Shown piece after piece: positions 1-8,614 of a DNA stretch of 37,001 bases. Source of the stretch: a virus. Position 1 is the stretch's first letter, and each line of letters begins with the position of its first letter. The stretch spans positions 1 to 37,001 of the IMG/VR virus record IMGVR_UViG_3300033064_007458; one strand, given 5' to 3'. The translations under genes and the position numbers were made by a program. The notes under the pieces are model-generated. The model was not told the origin of the DNA and did not search any database. It was given only the letters and a program-made list of their open reading frames with translations.

Positions 1-2055
1 CACAAGCTCGGAGAGGTAGACTTCTCAGCAACAAAGAACATTAATGCTGCTCGGCAGATTGTTATAGATAAGGAAATTGGCAACTTGGATCTTAATGGTT
101 TCAAGTTTAAAAATGTAGGACACGTGCACTCCCCCGACGTTGTATCTCCAAAACCCCCAGGAGATGAGTATAGGTACCCAGTCTATGCCCATGGCCCTTC
201 GATGGGAGGAGTTGAACATGGGGGCATGGAAAACTGCTCAAGAGTGGGGCTAGAGTGCAAGTCTGGGCAAGGAACTAACACGTTATGCAACCCTGGGAAG
301 TGCATAATTGGGACTATTGAGCGGGTCAATAAAAACAAGTGGAAGTATACTTCAAAAAATGTGTATGGGAGCCCAGCTCGGCCAGTTGTATATTACCTAC
401 CTGCTACTGAGCGTGTTATACTAAAAACAATTTTAAGAGGGACATATGTAACCTACTCGAGTACTGGCTCGGCTTACTCAGTTGCGATTACACGGCCGGC
501 AAGTACCGCATCTATAATCCACCTCCCCCCAGTATTTTACTACTCTGAAGATTTTATAGAAACTGCAATTATAAAAACTGACGAGAGGTTGAGAAGTGTT
601 GCTAGAAAGCCACTAATTGATATTATTGGCGTGGAGAACAGGAAATCGAGGTTTGTACAAAGTATAATTATTTCTTCATATCCTGGGACCTCTGAAGGAT
701 ACCTGAATGATAGGTTATACACTACGGCGGAAAAAGAAATCAAAGATGTTTTGGTTAAGGGATTTGAGACTCTTGACAATGAGTGGGTAGAAAGAATAAA
801 TGAGATAATTAATGAGGAGTTTTTGTATAGATTCGCAAGAGTACATACGGGCCTCAATTTTATTTGTGCAGTATATGAGAGAATAAAAGACCTTTTTGAG
901 AGCATAGTTCAAGTCACCGGGAGCTCATTTGCTGAGCCGAAGCTTTCTTATAATAAAGCCACTGTATCTAGGCCCGTATACTCTCGGCTTCCTGGCCTTG
1001 CCGAAGCATATAGATCAGACCCAGCTTTCTCCACAGAGGAAACACCTGCTCAGTGGTTGACAAGCGGAATTGATGAGTTTCTCTCTAAGAAAAAAGACTC
1101 AGTTGCTTCTTTTTACTCGGATTATCTAGATCCTGACACTTGCAACCCAGCGCTGCTTGATTGGCTAGCTCAGCATGTGGGCCTAGCTGGGGATTTGTGG
1201 AACCCGCAGTGGGGCGTGGTGATCAAACGGGCGATGATAAAAAACGCGTTTGGGTGGTGGGATAGAGACGAAACCATCTCAATCCCTGGCTCGGAAGATG
1301 TTCTTACGGCGAAAGGCATTGCTCTTAGCCAGTTTCCTTTTACCCAGGATGAGTGGGCTGATGCTCCGACAAACGATGCCTGGGGAGTGGGGGACTTGGG
1401 CTGGGGGGATTTTGTAAGTTGGTCTGGGAACTATGACAACCTTCTCAAATTAAAACTAGATGAGATTGGGTCGGTGGAGTTAAGTTCGGCCACTCCTTTA
1501 GTATTCAAGGCTAAAACTTATTCAGAAACTACTCAAAAGGTGACGCTATTTTCAGTAAATCAGGCAAGAGCAAATAAAACTCTCTGGAATGGCTTAATAG
1601 AGGCTAAAGGTAGTTTATTAGGCGTCGTGTTTTTAAGTTCAATTTTTGGGTTAAAAGCGCATACCTCCTCAGAGTTAGAGGTTGTAGACTTGGACAAAAA
1701 AGTTTTTAGGCCGAGAACTGGGCTGAGAAGCGCTGAAATTCTTGCCCCACTTCTCCTCCCGTATAAGAGTGAGGTACTTCAGGTCGGTGGGTTAGCAGAC
1801 GCAAGTGTGGGTAATTATGCCAACCAGTTAATAGCTGGGGTGAGTAGAGTAAGTACTGTAGAGGATAGCAGAAACGTGTTTTTCAGAGTACCTTACTACT
1901 ACAATAGAGATGGTAAGTCTTGGGATAGGGTCGGGTATATTGCTAAAAACTGGATGCCTTCTAACTTAAATGTAAGAGTTCAGTACCCGTACCTCTCGGC
2001 TAATTTGTGGTCGGTAGGGGACGCATTTTTTGAACCAGTGGTTGAGGAGCAGTAG
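1..2055 (+). CDS. Baseplate/tail protein with P2 gpI-like segment (5' truncated)
   Basis: The frame is open from the first base, so the true start lies to the left of the window; the first ATG/TTG inside it need not be the start. At least 684 residues are present. A segment around bases 1060-1260 reads YLDPDTCNPALLDWLAQHVG followed by a Trp-rich stretch. That is the pattern of the P2 gpI tail-protein family, which sits at the edge of contractile-tail baseplates. A Cys-rich patch with four cysteines lies near bases 230-305. The rest is beta-rich and not recognised. It ends five bases before the spike/hub gene, so the two are probably co-transcribed and may act in one baseplate. The structural assignment is fairly safe; the gpI relationship rests on one motif. 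Confidence 0.75.
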   Translation, partial: HKLGEVDFSATKNINAARQIVIDKEIGNLDLNGFKFKNVGHVHSPDVVSPKPPGDEYRYPVYAHGPSMGGVEHGGMENCSRVGLECKSGQGTNTLCNPGKCIIGTIERVNKNKWKYTSKNVYGSPARPVVYYLPATERVILKTILRGTYVTYSSTGSAYSVAITRPASTASIIHLPPVFYYSEDFIETAIIKTDERLRSVARKPLIDIIGVENRKSRFVQSIIISSYPGTSEGYLNDRLYTTAEKEIKDVLVKGFETLDNEWVERINEIINEEFLYRFARVHTGLNFICAVYERIKDLFESIVQVTGSSFAEPKLSYNKATVSRPVYSRLPGLAEAYRSDPAFSTEETPAQWLTSGIDEFLSKKKDSVASFYSDYLDPDTCNPALLDWLAQHVGLAGDLWNPQWGVVIKRAMIKNAFGWWDRDETISIPGSEDVLTAKGIALSQFPFTQDEWADAPTNDAWGVGDLGWGDFVSWSGNYDNLLKLKLDEIGSVELSSATPLVFKAKTYSETTQKVTLFSVNQARANKTLWNGLIEAKGSLLGVVFLSSIFGLKAHTSSELEVVDLDKKVFRPRTGLRSAEILAPLLLPYKSEVLQVGGLADASVGNYANQLIAGVSRVSTVEDSRNVFFRVPYYYNRDGKSWDRVGYIAKNWMPSNLNVRVQYPYLSANLWSVGDAFFEPVVEEQ

Positions 2056-2060
2056 ATATA

Positions 2061-4985
2061 ATGGGATTTTTTAATGAACTCCAGCAGGTAAAAGAGCTCA
2101 GCTCCCGTAACTCAGAGGCGATGGGCGGAGTTTTTTCAGACCCCTTTAATGAAATAGCGGTGGTGGTGTCGGTATCTGATCCTAAAAAACTAGGGAGGGT
2201 AAAAGTAGAGTACCAAGACGGTACCTCGAGTGACTGGGCATATGTTCTTGGTGGGGGGAAGGGGCTTTTAAGCGCCCAGTTGATCGGCTCTAATTGCTTA
2301 ATTGGAAAGGCTCACGGGAACTCCGGCGATGCATTTATACTAGGGTTTTTTAATAAGAACCCTAATGCTATGTCGGGAGGGGCTCCGCTCCAGTTCCCGC
2401 TCCTTGACGAGCAGCTTGCAGCATATCCATCTCCTGCTTCACCGGGCGATCTTGGTATGAAATGCAATAAAGGAAATGCAGGGAGGGCTTATATTCTTCA
2501 GAATGAAATGAACCACGATTTGGTTGTTTGCATAAGAAGAAATAATCCGCAGGAAGAAGGTGAGGAGATCTGGAATTGGAAGTCGTTGACTGGAGGCAAA
2601 TGGATCGAGAAAGGACTTGATCCAGGTGCTCCTAAAAACTCCGGAGTAAAGGCGAGCCTCTCTGAGAAGAAGGGAATACCTGAGTGCAATGGGGCTACAG
2701 AAGGAGACCTCAGGGACTTCTCCGAAGACAGAAAATTTAGAACACTGCAGATTAAATGCAACAAGGATGAAAATGGCGATTTTAATTGGAAGCCGGCAGG
2801 AGCCACTCCAATTTTTACTAAAACTACGCTGCCCGACTGCACAGAGAAAATGCATGGGATGGAGGCGGTACTTGACGAAGGATTAAATTCTCAAAAGATT
2901 GTTTGCCTAAGATACCAAGGGGGGATGAAGTGGATAAATCCTGGTAAACGCGAGCCGGTTCAGTTCCACCGCCAAGACGCCCCCATCTCAAAACAAGACT
3001 TTTTAGACTCCAAAACTCCTATGAAAGCGCTGGCAGCAGCAGTTCCTGGAGGAATGGGGAAAGGAGACTTCGTAGGCAATTCTGTTTCAGAAGTAATATC
3101 AATGGCCGCAAAAGCAATTCCTGCAGCCCTACCCACCACTCCTCTCGGCGTAGCTCTTAAGGCTACTAACGCACTTTCTGGGGCTTTTGATGGGGCTAAA
3201 TTGCTCACAGATATTGCTAAAGTCGTAATAGTTAATAACGGTACGGTGCCGGTGGATAGCATCGTGTCCCAGGTTTCTACCGCTCTGAGTAATGCAAAAG
3301 TCATCGACCCAGCAACTCAAGGAGTTCTTAATACTCTAGGAGAGGTGGGCGACCAACTACTCCGAGGAGCAAAAAATAACACGGTTAACTCCACATTAAA
3401 AACAATAGGGCAGAAGGCCCTCAATCAAAGTATCCGCACTCTATCCCCCGAGCTTTCCTCCGTGTACTTTGGGTATATGGCCGGGGGGATTGCGGGGGCG
3501 CTCGACACAGCCTCTGCACTAAAGCTACCTCAGATACCCAAAGAACTCGCAGATATTATTAAACCCGCCCTGGCAGTAGGCTCAGCAATAGTCCGTGCGC
3601 AGCCAAAAGCAGTAGAGAAAGTCGTAAAAAGCTCGGTGGGGGAGAAAGGAGTCCCTCCTCTTAACGAAACAATAGCATCGTTAGAAAAGATAGTTCCGGT
3701 CACTGCACAAGTAGCCGAAGGAATACAGTCCGTTTTAAAATCCGGGGGGTTGGGAGAAATAGCCTCGACACTTTCCTCGTTCTCTAACCTACCCTCGCTG
3801 GCTAAGTTTTCTGGAGGAGGCAATATACCTCAAATAGCCTCTACAGCACTCCAGGCCTTGGGGGCCGGAGAGCAATTCATCAAAGCATTTGAGGGGGGGA
3901 TCGGGTTAGATTCTTTGGGGGAATTACTCGGCTCAAACCCAGTCACTGGGCTGCTATCTGGGCTAACAAAGGGGCTTTTTGGAGGTGGAGGTATAGGAGG
4001 TGGAGAGTGCCCTTGCGACCCTAAATGCCGGAAAACAAAGCACTTTGAGGACTCAGATGGGAACTCTTTGCTGGAGAAATGTGGCAATGTAATTGCCAAC
4101 AGCGCCAGCTCGTATTCTCCGGATGGTGACCCAACAAAAAACAATGAGAATATTGTAGCAAAAGTCCTTGACCTTATTCCTACTAAGCTCGGAGAAAAGC
4201 TTTGTATTCCCAACGAGTTGGATCTAACTCAACTGATACAAAATACAAAGAGGCTGGGGGAGATGGCAGATCGGCTCGATAGTGCTAAGAATGCCGATTG
4301 GCCGGAGCTCTGGACCGAGATGATGTACACTTTTGAGACTATAGAAAAAGCTTTCAAACAAGCAGATAATAATATTACTAAGGTAGAGTCGATAGAGAGA
4401 AAATTGATTGATGCTCAGTATAGGCTCGTAAACCAGCTCATGGTGGGCAACGGCTCGATCATATCCAAAACTCTTTTGAGTATTGTTACTACATCTAAAG
4501 CTATTAAGGACGTCTATGCGTATGTGGCTAGGCTTGATGCAGTGAAGATGGGAGGAGGGGCGGGTGTGGGAGTGACAGATAGCCTAGCTGGGGTATTTGA
4601 AAACATCCTCCGCATGGCCTCATTAAATAGCCTATCAAAAAAAGAGGCTAATTACATTACCCAGGGGTTCTTAAAACCTGCGGATAAGGAGTGGAAAGCG
4701 CTAGAGCCCGGGGGAGGAGTAGTTGATATAACTAGTTTTGTTCTTGGGCTTTTGCCAATAGACGTCCCTGCGGTATTTGAAAAATGTCTCACTAAGCGCG
4801 ATAAAAACAAAGCCCTAGAAGATTCTTTATTATCAAAAATTAACTCTCCCCTCCCTCCTTTACCGGAGTCTTTACTCTTTTCTCAACTTCCACCTTCGGT
4901 GGTTGAAGATCCATCTCTCTCCTCCCTACTTGATAAAATTACATATGAACAAGGTAGAAGTCAAAGCGGAGAAGCCTTATGTTGA
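2061..4985 (+). CDS. Baseplate spike/hub protein with gpV-like OB-fold N-terminus
   Basis: 974 residues from an ATG with GAGGAG about ten bases upstream, inside the end of the preceding gene. Residues about 29-95 follow the gpV/VgrG/gp5 OB-fold layout: DPKKLGRVKVEY, then a Gly-rich turn, a GSNCLIGKAHGNSGDAFILG-type stretch and a hydrophobic strand. This family forms the base of the central tail spike. The middle (about 310-640) is Ala/Ser/Leu-rich and probably helical. A Gly-rich hinge then leads into a CPCDPKC cluster (C650, C652, C656, with further Cys near 674) that could bind metal. The C-terminal third is helical with Pro-rich stretches. It is far longer than P2 gpV (about 210 aa), as is usual in large phages. 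I see no peptidoglycan hydrolase motif in this protein. Confidence 0.75.
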   Translation: MGFFNELQQVKELSSRNSEAMGGVFSDPFNEIAVVVSVSDPKKLGRVKVEYQDGTSSDWAYVLGGGKGLLSAQLIGSNCLIGKAHGNSGDAFILGFFNKNPNAMSGGAPLQFPLLDEQLAAYPSPASPGDLGMKCNKGNAGRAYILQNEMNHDLVVCIRRNNPQEEGEEIWNWKSLTGGKWIEKGLDPGAPKNSGVKASLSEKKGIPECNGATEGDLRDFSEDRKFRTLQIKCNKDENGDFNWKPAGATPIFTKTTLPDCTEKMHGMEAVLDEGLNSQKIVCLRYQGGMKWINPGKREPVQFHRQDAPISKQDFLDSKTPMKALAAAVPGGMGKGDFVGNSVSEVISMAAKAIPAALPTTPLGVALKATNALSGAFDGAKLLTDIAKVVIVNNGTVPVDSIVSQVSTALSNAKVIDPATQGVLNTLGEVGDQLLRGAKNNTVNSTLKTIGQKALNQSIRTLSPELSSVYFGYMAGGIAGALDTASALKLPQIPKELADIIKPALAVGSAIVRAQPKAVEKVVKSSVGEKGVPPLNETIASLEKIVPVTAQVAEGIQSVLKSGGLGEIASTLSSFSNLPSLAKFSGGGNIPQIASTALQALGAGEQFIKAFEGGIGLDSLGELLGSNPVTGLLSGLTKGLFGGGGIGGGECPCDPKCRKTKHFEDSDGNSLLEKCGNVIANSASSYSPDGDPTKNNENIVAKVLDLIPTKLGEKLCIPNELDLTQLIQNTKRLGEMADRLDSAKNADWPELWTEMMYTFETIEKAFKQADNNITKVESIERKLIDAQYRLVNQLMVGNGSIISKTLLSIVTTSKAIKDVYAYVARLDAVKMGGGAGVGVTDSLAGVFENILRMASLNSLSKKEANYITQGFLKPADKEWKALEPGGGVVDITSFVLGLLPIDVPAVFEKCLTKRDKNKALEDSLLSKINSPLPPLPESLLFSQLPPSVVEDPSLSSLLDKITYEQGRSQSGEALC

Positions 4986-4986
4986 A

Positions 4987-4992
4987 TATAAT
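4987..4992 (+). promoter_or_regulatory. Possible -10 box upstream of the HNH gene
   Basis: A perfect TATAAT lies in the 45-base AT-rich gap between the spike gene and the HNH endonuclease. No -35 match is present at normal spacing, so this is only a candidate. Independent promoters are common for freestanding homing endonuclease genes. Confidence 0.25.
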
Positions 4993-5030
4993 AGAGCTTT
5001 GATAGAGAAAAAATAGTTTAAATATAGTAT

Positions 5031-5882
5031 ATGAAATATGAAAAAATTTACTTCAATATAATAAGAAGAGCGAAACAACGCAAAAAGTGTCCAGTGCAAA
5101 TTTGTGAAAAACACCACGTAGTTCCTAAAAGTTTCATAAAAAACAATTTTACTGTTATTTTAACTCTTAGAGAACACTTTTTATGCCATGCACTAATTTA
5201 TAAGTTTTGCTTAAAAAGGTACGGAAAGAGTAGTACTAGAACACAAAAAGCACTTAGGGCTTTTTTCTTCATGTCTAATAGGTTAAACATTAAAAAAAGT
5301 TCAGTGTATGAAACTCTAAGAACAGAGTACTCTGCATGTATAACAGCAAAAAGGAAAAAAGATAGAATTTTCTATCATTGGCAGCATGGAAAATTTATTG
5401 GAACCATAAAAGAGCTAGTGCAAACTTACACAGACTTAAATTTTCCCAGTCTTTACATGGTTTTTAATGGCCATAGAATTCACCACAAGGGATGGACCAT
5501 TAGTTATGAATTATCAAAAAAAGTAGCTTTTTCTGAGCATAAAAATAAAAAAATATATGAGTTCATACATGAAGATTTCGGCATATACAGAGGTAGTATA
5601 TCCAACATGAAACTAAAATACAAAGAACAAAATCTAAGAGAAAATTATTTATATGCAGTCTCTAAAGGAAGTAGAAATCACCATAGAGGATGGAAAAGAA
5701 TTGACTACGTTAATCGGCCACTTAATAGGATTTTATGGAAACATGGTTCTTACGGGGAAGTTTCTGCAACAACAACCGAACTTTGGAGAAAATATCCAGA
5801 ATTGAGTTTAAATAGAGCACATTTATCTAGTGTTAAGAGTAAGAAACTAAAGTCCCATAAAGGATGGGAGTTATCCCCATGA
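5031..5882 (+). CDS. Freestanding HNH homing endonuclease with three C-terminal DNA-binding repeats
   Basis: 283 residues. The N-terminal HNH-type core shows EKHHVVPKSF (H28, H29), an Asn at 38-39, then LTLREHFLCH (H49, H53). This is the layout seen in phage-borne free-standing HNH nucleases. Three repeats follow at about 114-157, 175-223 and 234-281. Each has a W/F-x-H/E start, a G-S/T-x(n) middle and an ending of HHKGW, HHRGW or SHKGW, resembling NUMOD/IENR-type DNA-binding modules. Base composition is clearly more AT-rich than in both neighbours, which points to recent acquisition. Its stop codon overlaps the terL start in an ATGA, so it sits precisely between genes without breaking either. 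No intron or intein is visible. It would make a break in a related phage lacking the element and spread by repair. Confidence 0.85.
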   Translation: MKYEKIYFNIIRRAKQRKKCPVQICEKHHVVPKSFIKNNFTVILTLREHFLCHALIYKFCLKRYGKSSTRTQKALRAFFFMSNRLNIKKSSVYETLRTEYSACITAKRKKDRIFYHWQHGKFIGTIKELVQTYTDLNFPSLYMVFNGHRIHHKGWTISYELSKKVAFSEHKNKKIYEFIHEDFGIYRGSISNMKLKYKEQNLRENYLYAVSKGSRNHHRGWKRIDYVNRPLNRILWKHGSYGEVSATTTELWRKYPELSLNRAHLSSVKSKKLKSHKGWELSP

Positions 5883-7492
5883 ATAAAGCGGATTGCTTAA
5901 AAGAAAAAATTACTGTTAAGGAGATGGAGAAGAGAGTTAAGTCTCTCTCCGCCTCTGATAAACAAGAGCTACTTAGGTTAAAATGCCGTACAAATTTTCT
6001 TACTTTTGCGAGGTATATTACGAGCGAAGTGCCAATCGCTGGAAAGTTTACTCCGTTCAAAGTTCATAATATCATCGGGGACTTTCTTCAGAGGATTGGG
6101 GACGGGGAAGAAGGGCACAAGCAAAGTGCCATTTCCCTTCCACCAAGAACAGGAAAGTCTTTACTTATCTCCAAGATTTTTCCGGCTTGGCAGATGGGCC
6201 GAAGTCCTACCGCTCAGTTTATTATGAGCTCGTACGCGCTCCAGCTCACTAACGAGAACTCTAGGTCGGTTATTGAATATATCTCTCACGAGCAGTTTAA
6301 ATGGATTTTTCCTGAGTGCCAGATTGATCGGGACAAGTGTAACTTAAGTGCAATTCGTAATAACAATGGCGGGTTGATTAAGATTGCGTCGGCTGGAGGC
6401 AACGTAACTGGTTTTGGTTTTGGAGTAATTAGTGACGAAGAGTTGCCTGGAGTAGGTATTCTTGATGACCTTCTGGCAGATGGCAACTCCTCTACGGTAA
6501 TGGAGACAACTTTTGCCTGGACTCAGGCCCAGTTTCTTACCCGAGGCCTGCCTAACCACGCGATTATTTCGATGGGTACTAGGTTCCATGTCGATGATGT
6601 GATCGGCAGGTTGCTTAAGGCCGACCCTGAGGGCTGGAGGGAGCTTAATGTTCCCGCGTTGTGTGTAGATGAGGAAAATGATATTCTTAAGAGGAAACTG
6701 GGAGAGTCTCATTGGCCCGAGTTTTTTCCCGTAAAAAACCTAGAGGCTATTCGTAAGTCTATTGGGGATAGGGATTTTAACTCATTGTATCAGGGGAGGC
6801 CCGCTGGTGAGCAGGGAGCGATTTTTAAAGGGCCTTGGTTCCAATACCATCCAAAAAACCTTGGGAAGTATTCGTATATCTACGCGACGATTGACACCGC
6901 GTATAAGGCGGAGAGAATGCACGATTATACTGCTATTTGTATCTGGGGGTATGATAAGACCCAATCTAAACTCCATCTTATGCATTATGTATTGGAGAGG
7001 TTAGAGTTTCCCGACCTTGAAAAGATTTTTCCTGCTCTGATTAAGCAGTGGAAGATTAGATGCATTTATATTGAAGGCCGGGCGCAAGGAGTCCCGCTCA
7101 TTCAGACTCTTAAGCGGACAGTTAATATCACCATTAAAGAACTTATTCCGAATAAAGACAAAGTGCTTAGGGCTAATGCAATTGCCCCACTCGTAGAAGA
7201 TGGGCTGGTGAGCCTTTACGAAAACCTACCAAACCTAGCGGATAGACTCGCTGAGCTCACATCTTTTCCTTTTATTAAAAACGATGACTTCATAGATGCG
7301 TTTGTGTACGGAGTGACAGTGTACAGAGATGAGATTATGGGAGGAAAAGCAGTGCATGGAGGGAATAGAGGAAGATTGCCCAGGTTGGTGTATGATCCAT
7401 CCTATGAGCGTAGTAGCCGCAGAATATCGAGCAGTATTGGGATGATAGGCGCGAGGCATAAGCCTCCGTCCTCAACAACACAGTACCTATAG
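5879..7492 (+). CDS. terL: Terminase large subunit (DNA packaging ATPase and nuclease)
   Basis: I chose ATG 5879 because GGGAG lies eight bases upstream and it overlaps the preceding stop as ATGA; an in-frame ATG at 5864 lacks a spaced ribosome site. The product is 537 residues, normal for the family. The ATPase domain has a Walker A variant LPPRTGKS (about 87-94) and a Walker B VGILDDLLAD (about 193-201). The nuclease domain has an Asp in YATIDTAY (about 338), an acidic IYIEGRAQG strand (about 397-404) and a DDFIDAFVYG C-terminal acidic motif (about 470). This resembles the psiM2-type C-terminal nuclease group (TIGR01630) more than T4 gp17. It translocates DNA into the prohead and cuts concatemers. 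No small terminase subunit is recognisable in the window. Confidence 0.95.
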   Translation: MNKADCLKEKITVKEMEKRVKSLSASDKQELLRLKCRTNFLTFARYITSEVPIAGKFTPFKVHNIIGDFLQRIGDGEEGHKQSAISLPPRTGKSLLISKIFPAWQMGRSPTAQFIMSSYALQLTNENSRSVIEYISHEQFKWIFPECQIDRDKCNLSAIRNNNGGLIKIASAGGNVTGFGFGVISDEELPGVGILDDLLADGNSSTVMETTFAWTQAQFLTRGLPNHAIISMGTRFHVDDVIGRLLKADPEGWRELNVPALCVDEENDILKRKLGESHWPEFFPVKNLEAIRKSIGDRDFNSLYQGRPAGEQGAIFKGPWFQYHPKNLGKYSYIYATIDTAYKAERMHDYTAICIWGYDKTQSKLHLMHYVLERLEFPDLEKIFPALIKQWKIRCIYIEGRAQGVPLIQTLKRTVNITIKELIPNKDKVLRANAIAPLVEDGLVSLYENLPNLADRLAELTSFPFIKNDDFIDAFVYGVTVYRDEIMGGKAVHGGNRGRLPRLVYDPSYERSSRRISSSIGMIGARHKPPSSTTQYL

Positions 7493-7504
7493 ACTTTGTT
7501 TATA

Positions 7505-7513
7505 TGGTATAAT
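7505..7513 (+). promoter_or_regulatory. Extended -10 promoter upstream of thioredoxin/sigma genes
   Basis: The nine bases match the extended -10 consensus TGnTATAAT exactly. They lie just after the terL stop and 31 bases before the thioredoxin-like ATG. No -35 match is seen 17 bases upstream, which extended -10 promoters can tolerate. It could give separate expression of the thioredoxin, sigma and DUF3223 genes. Confidence 0.45.
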
Positions 7514-7543
7514 ACCAGTGTATTACTTGCAAGGATACAAATT

Positions 7544-7861
7544 ATGACAGAGAAGGAATTTAAACACAGGGTGGTATTTTTTCACCAGCCTGGGTGTGTT
7601 GCTTGCAACACAATGAAACCGGTATGGGCCGAAGCAGCTAACGAACTTACAGAAGACTATCCGCACTATGCCATAGGTTTCGGTGAGTGGGACGTGACTT
7701 CGGACGATTGGGTGTTTTGCGATCAGATTGAATGCGACGGGACTCCTAACTTCGCTGTATTTGACGAAGACTGCGAGCTTTTAGGGCTGAACATTGACGG
7801 GATTTTAGCTAAGACTCAACTCAAAGACTTTATCATCAGCTCGATTGAAAAATCTAATTAA
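7544..7861 (+). CDS. Thioredoxin-like protein (CxxC)
   Basis: I place the start at ATG 7544, with AAGGA eight bases upstream; an upstream in-frame ATG at 7496 would add 16 residues with no support. The resulting 105-residue protein fits a single thioredoxin fold. It has the redox motif GCVAC (C18-V-A-C21), a Lys-Pro after the second helix turn (K25-P26) and a GTPNF motif with the likely cis-Pro P68. CVAC differs from the classic CGPC, so the redox potential or role may be that of a glutaredoxin-like or assembly factor. Phage thioredoxin-like proteins can serve ribonucleotide reductase or virion assembly; nothing here decides between these. It sits between terL and the sigma gene and ends directly before the sigma start. 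Confidence 0.8.
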   Translation: MTEKEFKHRVVFFHQPGCVACNTMKPVWAEAANELTEDYPHYAIGFGEWDVTSDDWVFCDQIECDGTPNFAVFDEDCELLGLNIDGILAKTQLKDFIISSIEKSN

Positions 7862-8614
7862 ATGAACGTTAATCTTATTACAACGCCACGCCGTGGGTCT
7901 AAAAGAGAAAGTGAGCGAGATAAGCAAATTGTCTCGCAGATGTGGAAAGCTAATCAAGTTGCGAGAAAAATCTCAAGTTTTACTGGGTTGCCTTACGAAG
8001 AGCTTAGAGACGCGGCTTTAGAGTACATTGTGCGCATCTATGACTCGTGGGACCAAGGAAAAGGTGCTAATTTTTCAACTTGGGTGAATAGGTGTTTACA
8101 GTTTCACATGCTTAACTATCTCAGAGATAACTCTAGGCTGGTTAAAATTCCTCGTTCCTACTCCGACTTGTATTTGAAGATTCGCAAGTACATCATTGCC
8201 GATCCTAATGTCACCGATGACGAAATAGCAAATAAAACCCAGGTTGCTATTAAGAAAATCAGAGCGGTGCGCCAGGCTTTTGCAATGAGCTTTTCGCAAA
8301 TCACCGAGTACTCAAACGTAACCGAACCTAATTACGAAGCGGAGATCTCGGTCGGGGATCTGATGACATCGCATAAAGACATGTTGCTTAAAGTAACAGA
8401 TCTTGAGCCGGATGACGAAGCGTTTCTTACCGACCACCTTGTAAAAAAGAGAAGTGTATCTACTCTTCTCCGTAAAAATCCACATCTTCGTAACGCAGAA
8501 GACATTAGGAAATATTCCGAACAACTAATTGAGTTTATCTTATGCGACGGACCGTTACCATTAAAGAAACCATTTACAATAAAAGCAACTTCGAAAAAAA
8601 GTGGAGTGAGTTAA
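7862..8614 (+). CDS. Phage RNA polymerase sigma factor (late-type candidate)
   Basis: 250 residues; the ATG follows the thioredoxin stop with no gap. Residues about 28-92 match sigma region 2: a helix with EELRDAALEYIVRIYDSW, then GANFSTWVNRCLQFHMLNYL for the core-binding and -10 recognition helices. Residues 95-142 look like region 3 (IPRSYSDLY, then DPNVTDDEIANKTQV). A degenerate region 4-like segment at 183-227 (FLTDHLVKKRSVSTLLRKNP, then AEDIRKY) is poor compared with host sigma-70. This is the general layout of phage sigma factors of the gp55 type, which direct host polymerase to late promoters. Placement after terL fits late control. The sigma identity is secure; the late role is inferred. 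Confidence 0.88.
   Translation: MNVNLITTPRRGSKRESERDKQIVSQMWKANQVARKISSFTGLPYEELRDAALEYIVRIYDSWDQGKGANFSTWVNRCLQFHMLNYLRDNSRLVKIPRSYSDLYLKIRKYIIADPNVTDDEIANKTQVAIKKIRAVRQAFAMSFSQITEYSNVTEPNYEAEISVGDLMTSHKDMLLKVTDLEPDDEAFLTDHLVKKRSVSTLLRKNPHLRNAEDIRKYSEQLIEFILCDGPLPLKKPFTIKATSKKSGVS

Noticed and set aside
85-219. TTG at position 85 as the start of the first gene
   Set aside because: The frame is open and protein-like back to base 1, so the gene is more likely cut by the window edge.
5864-5878. Upstream in-frame ATG for terL at 5864
   Set aside because: It lacks a spaced ribosome site, whereas ATG 5879 has GGGAG eight bases upstream and forms an ATGA overlap with the HNH stop.
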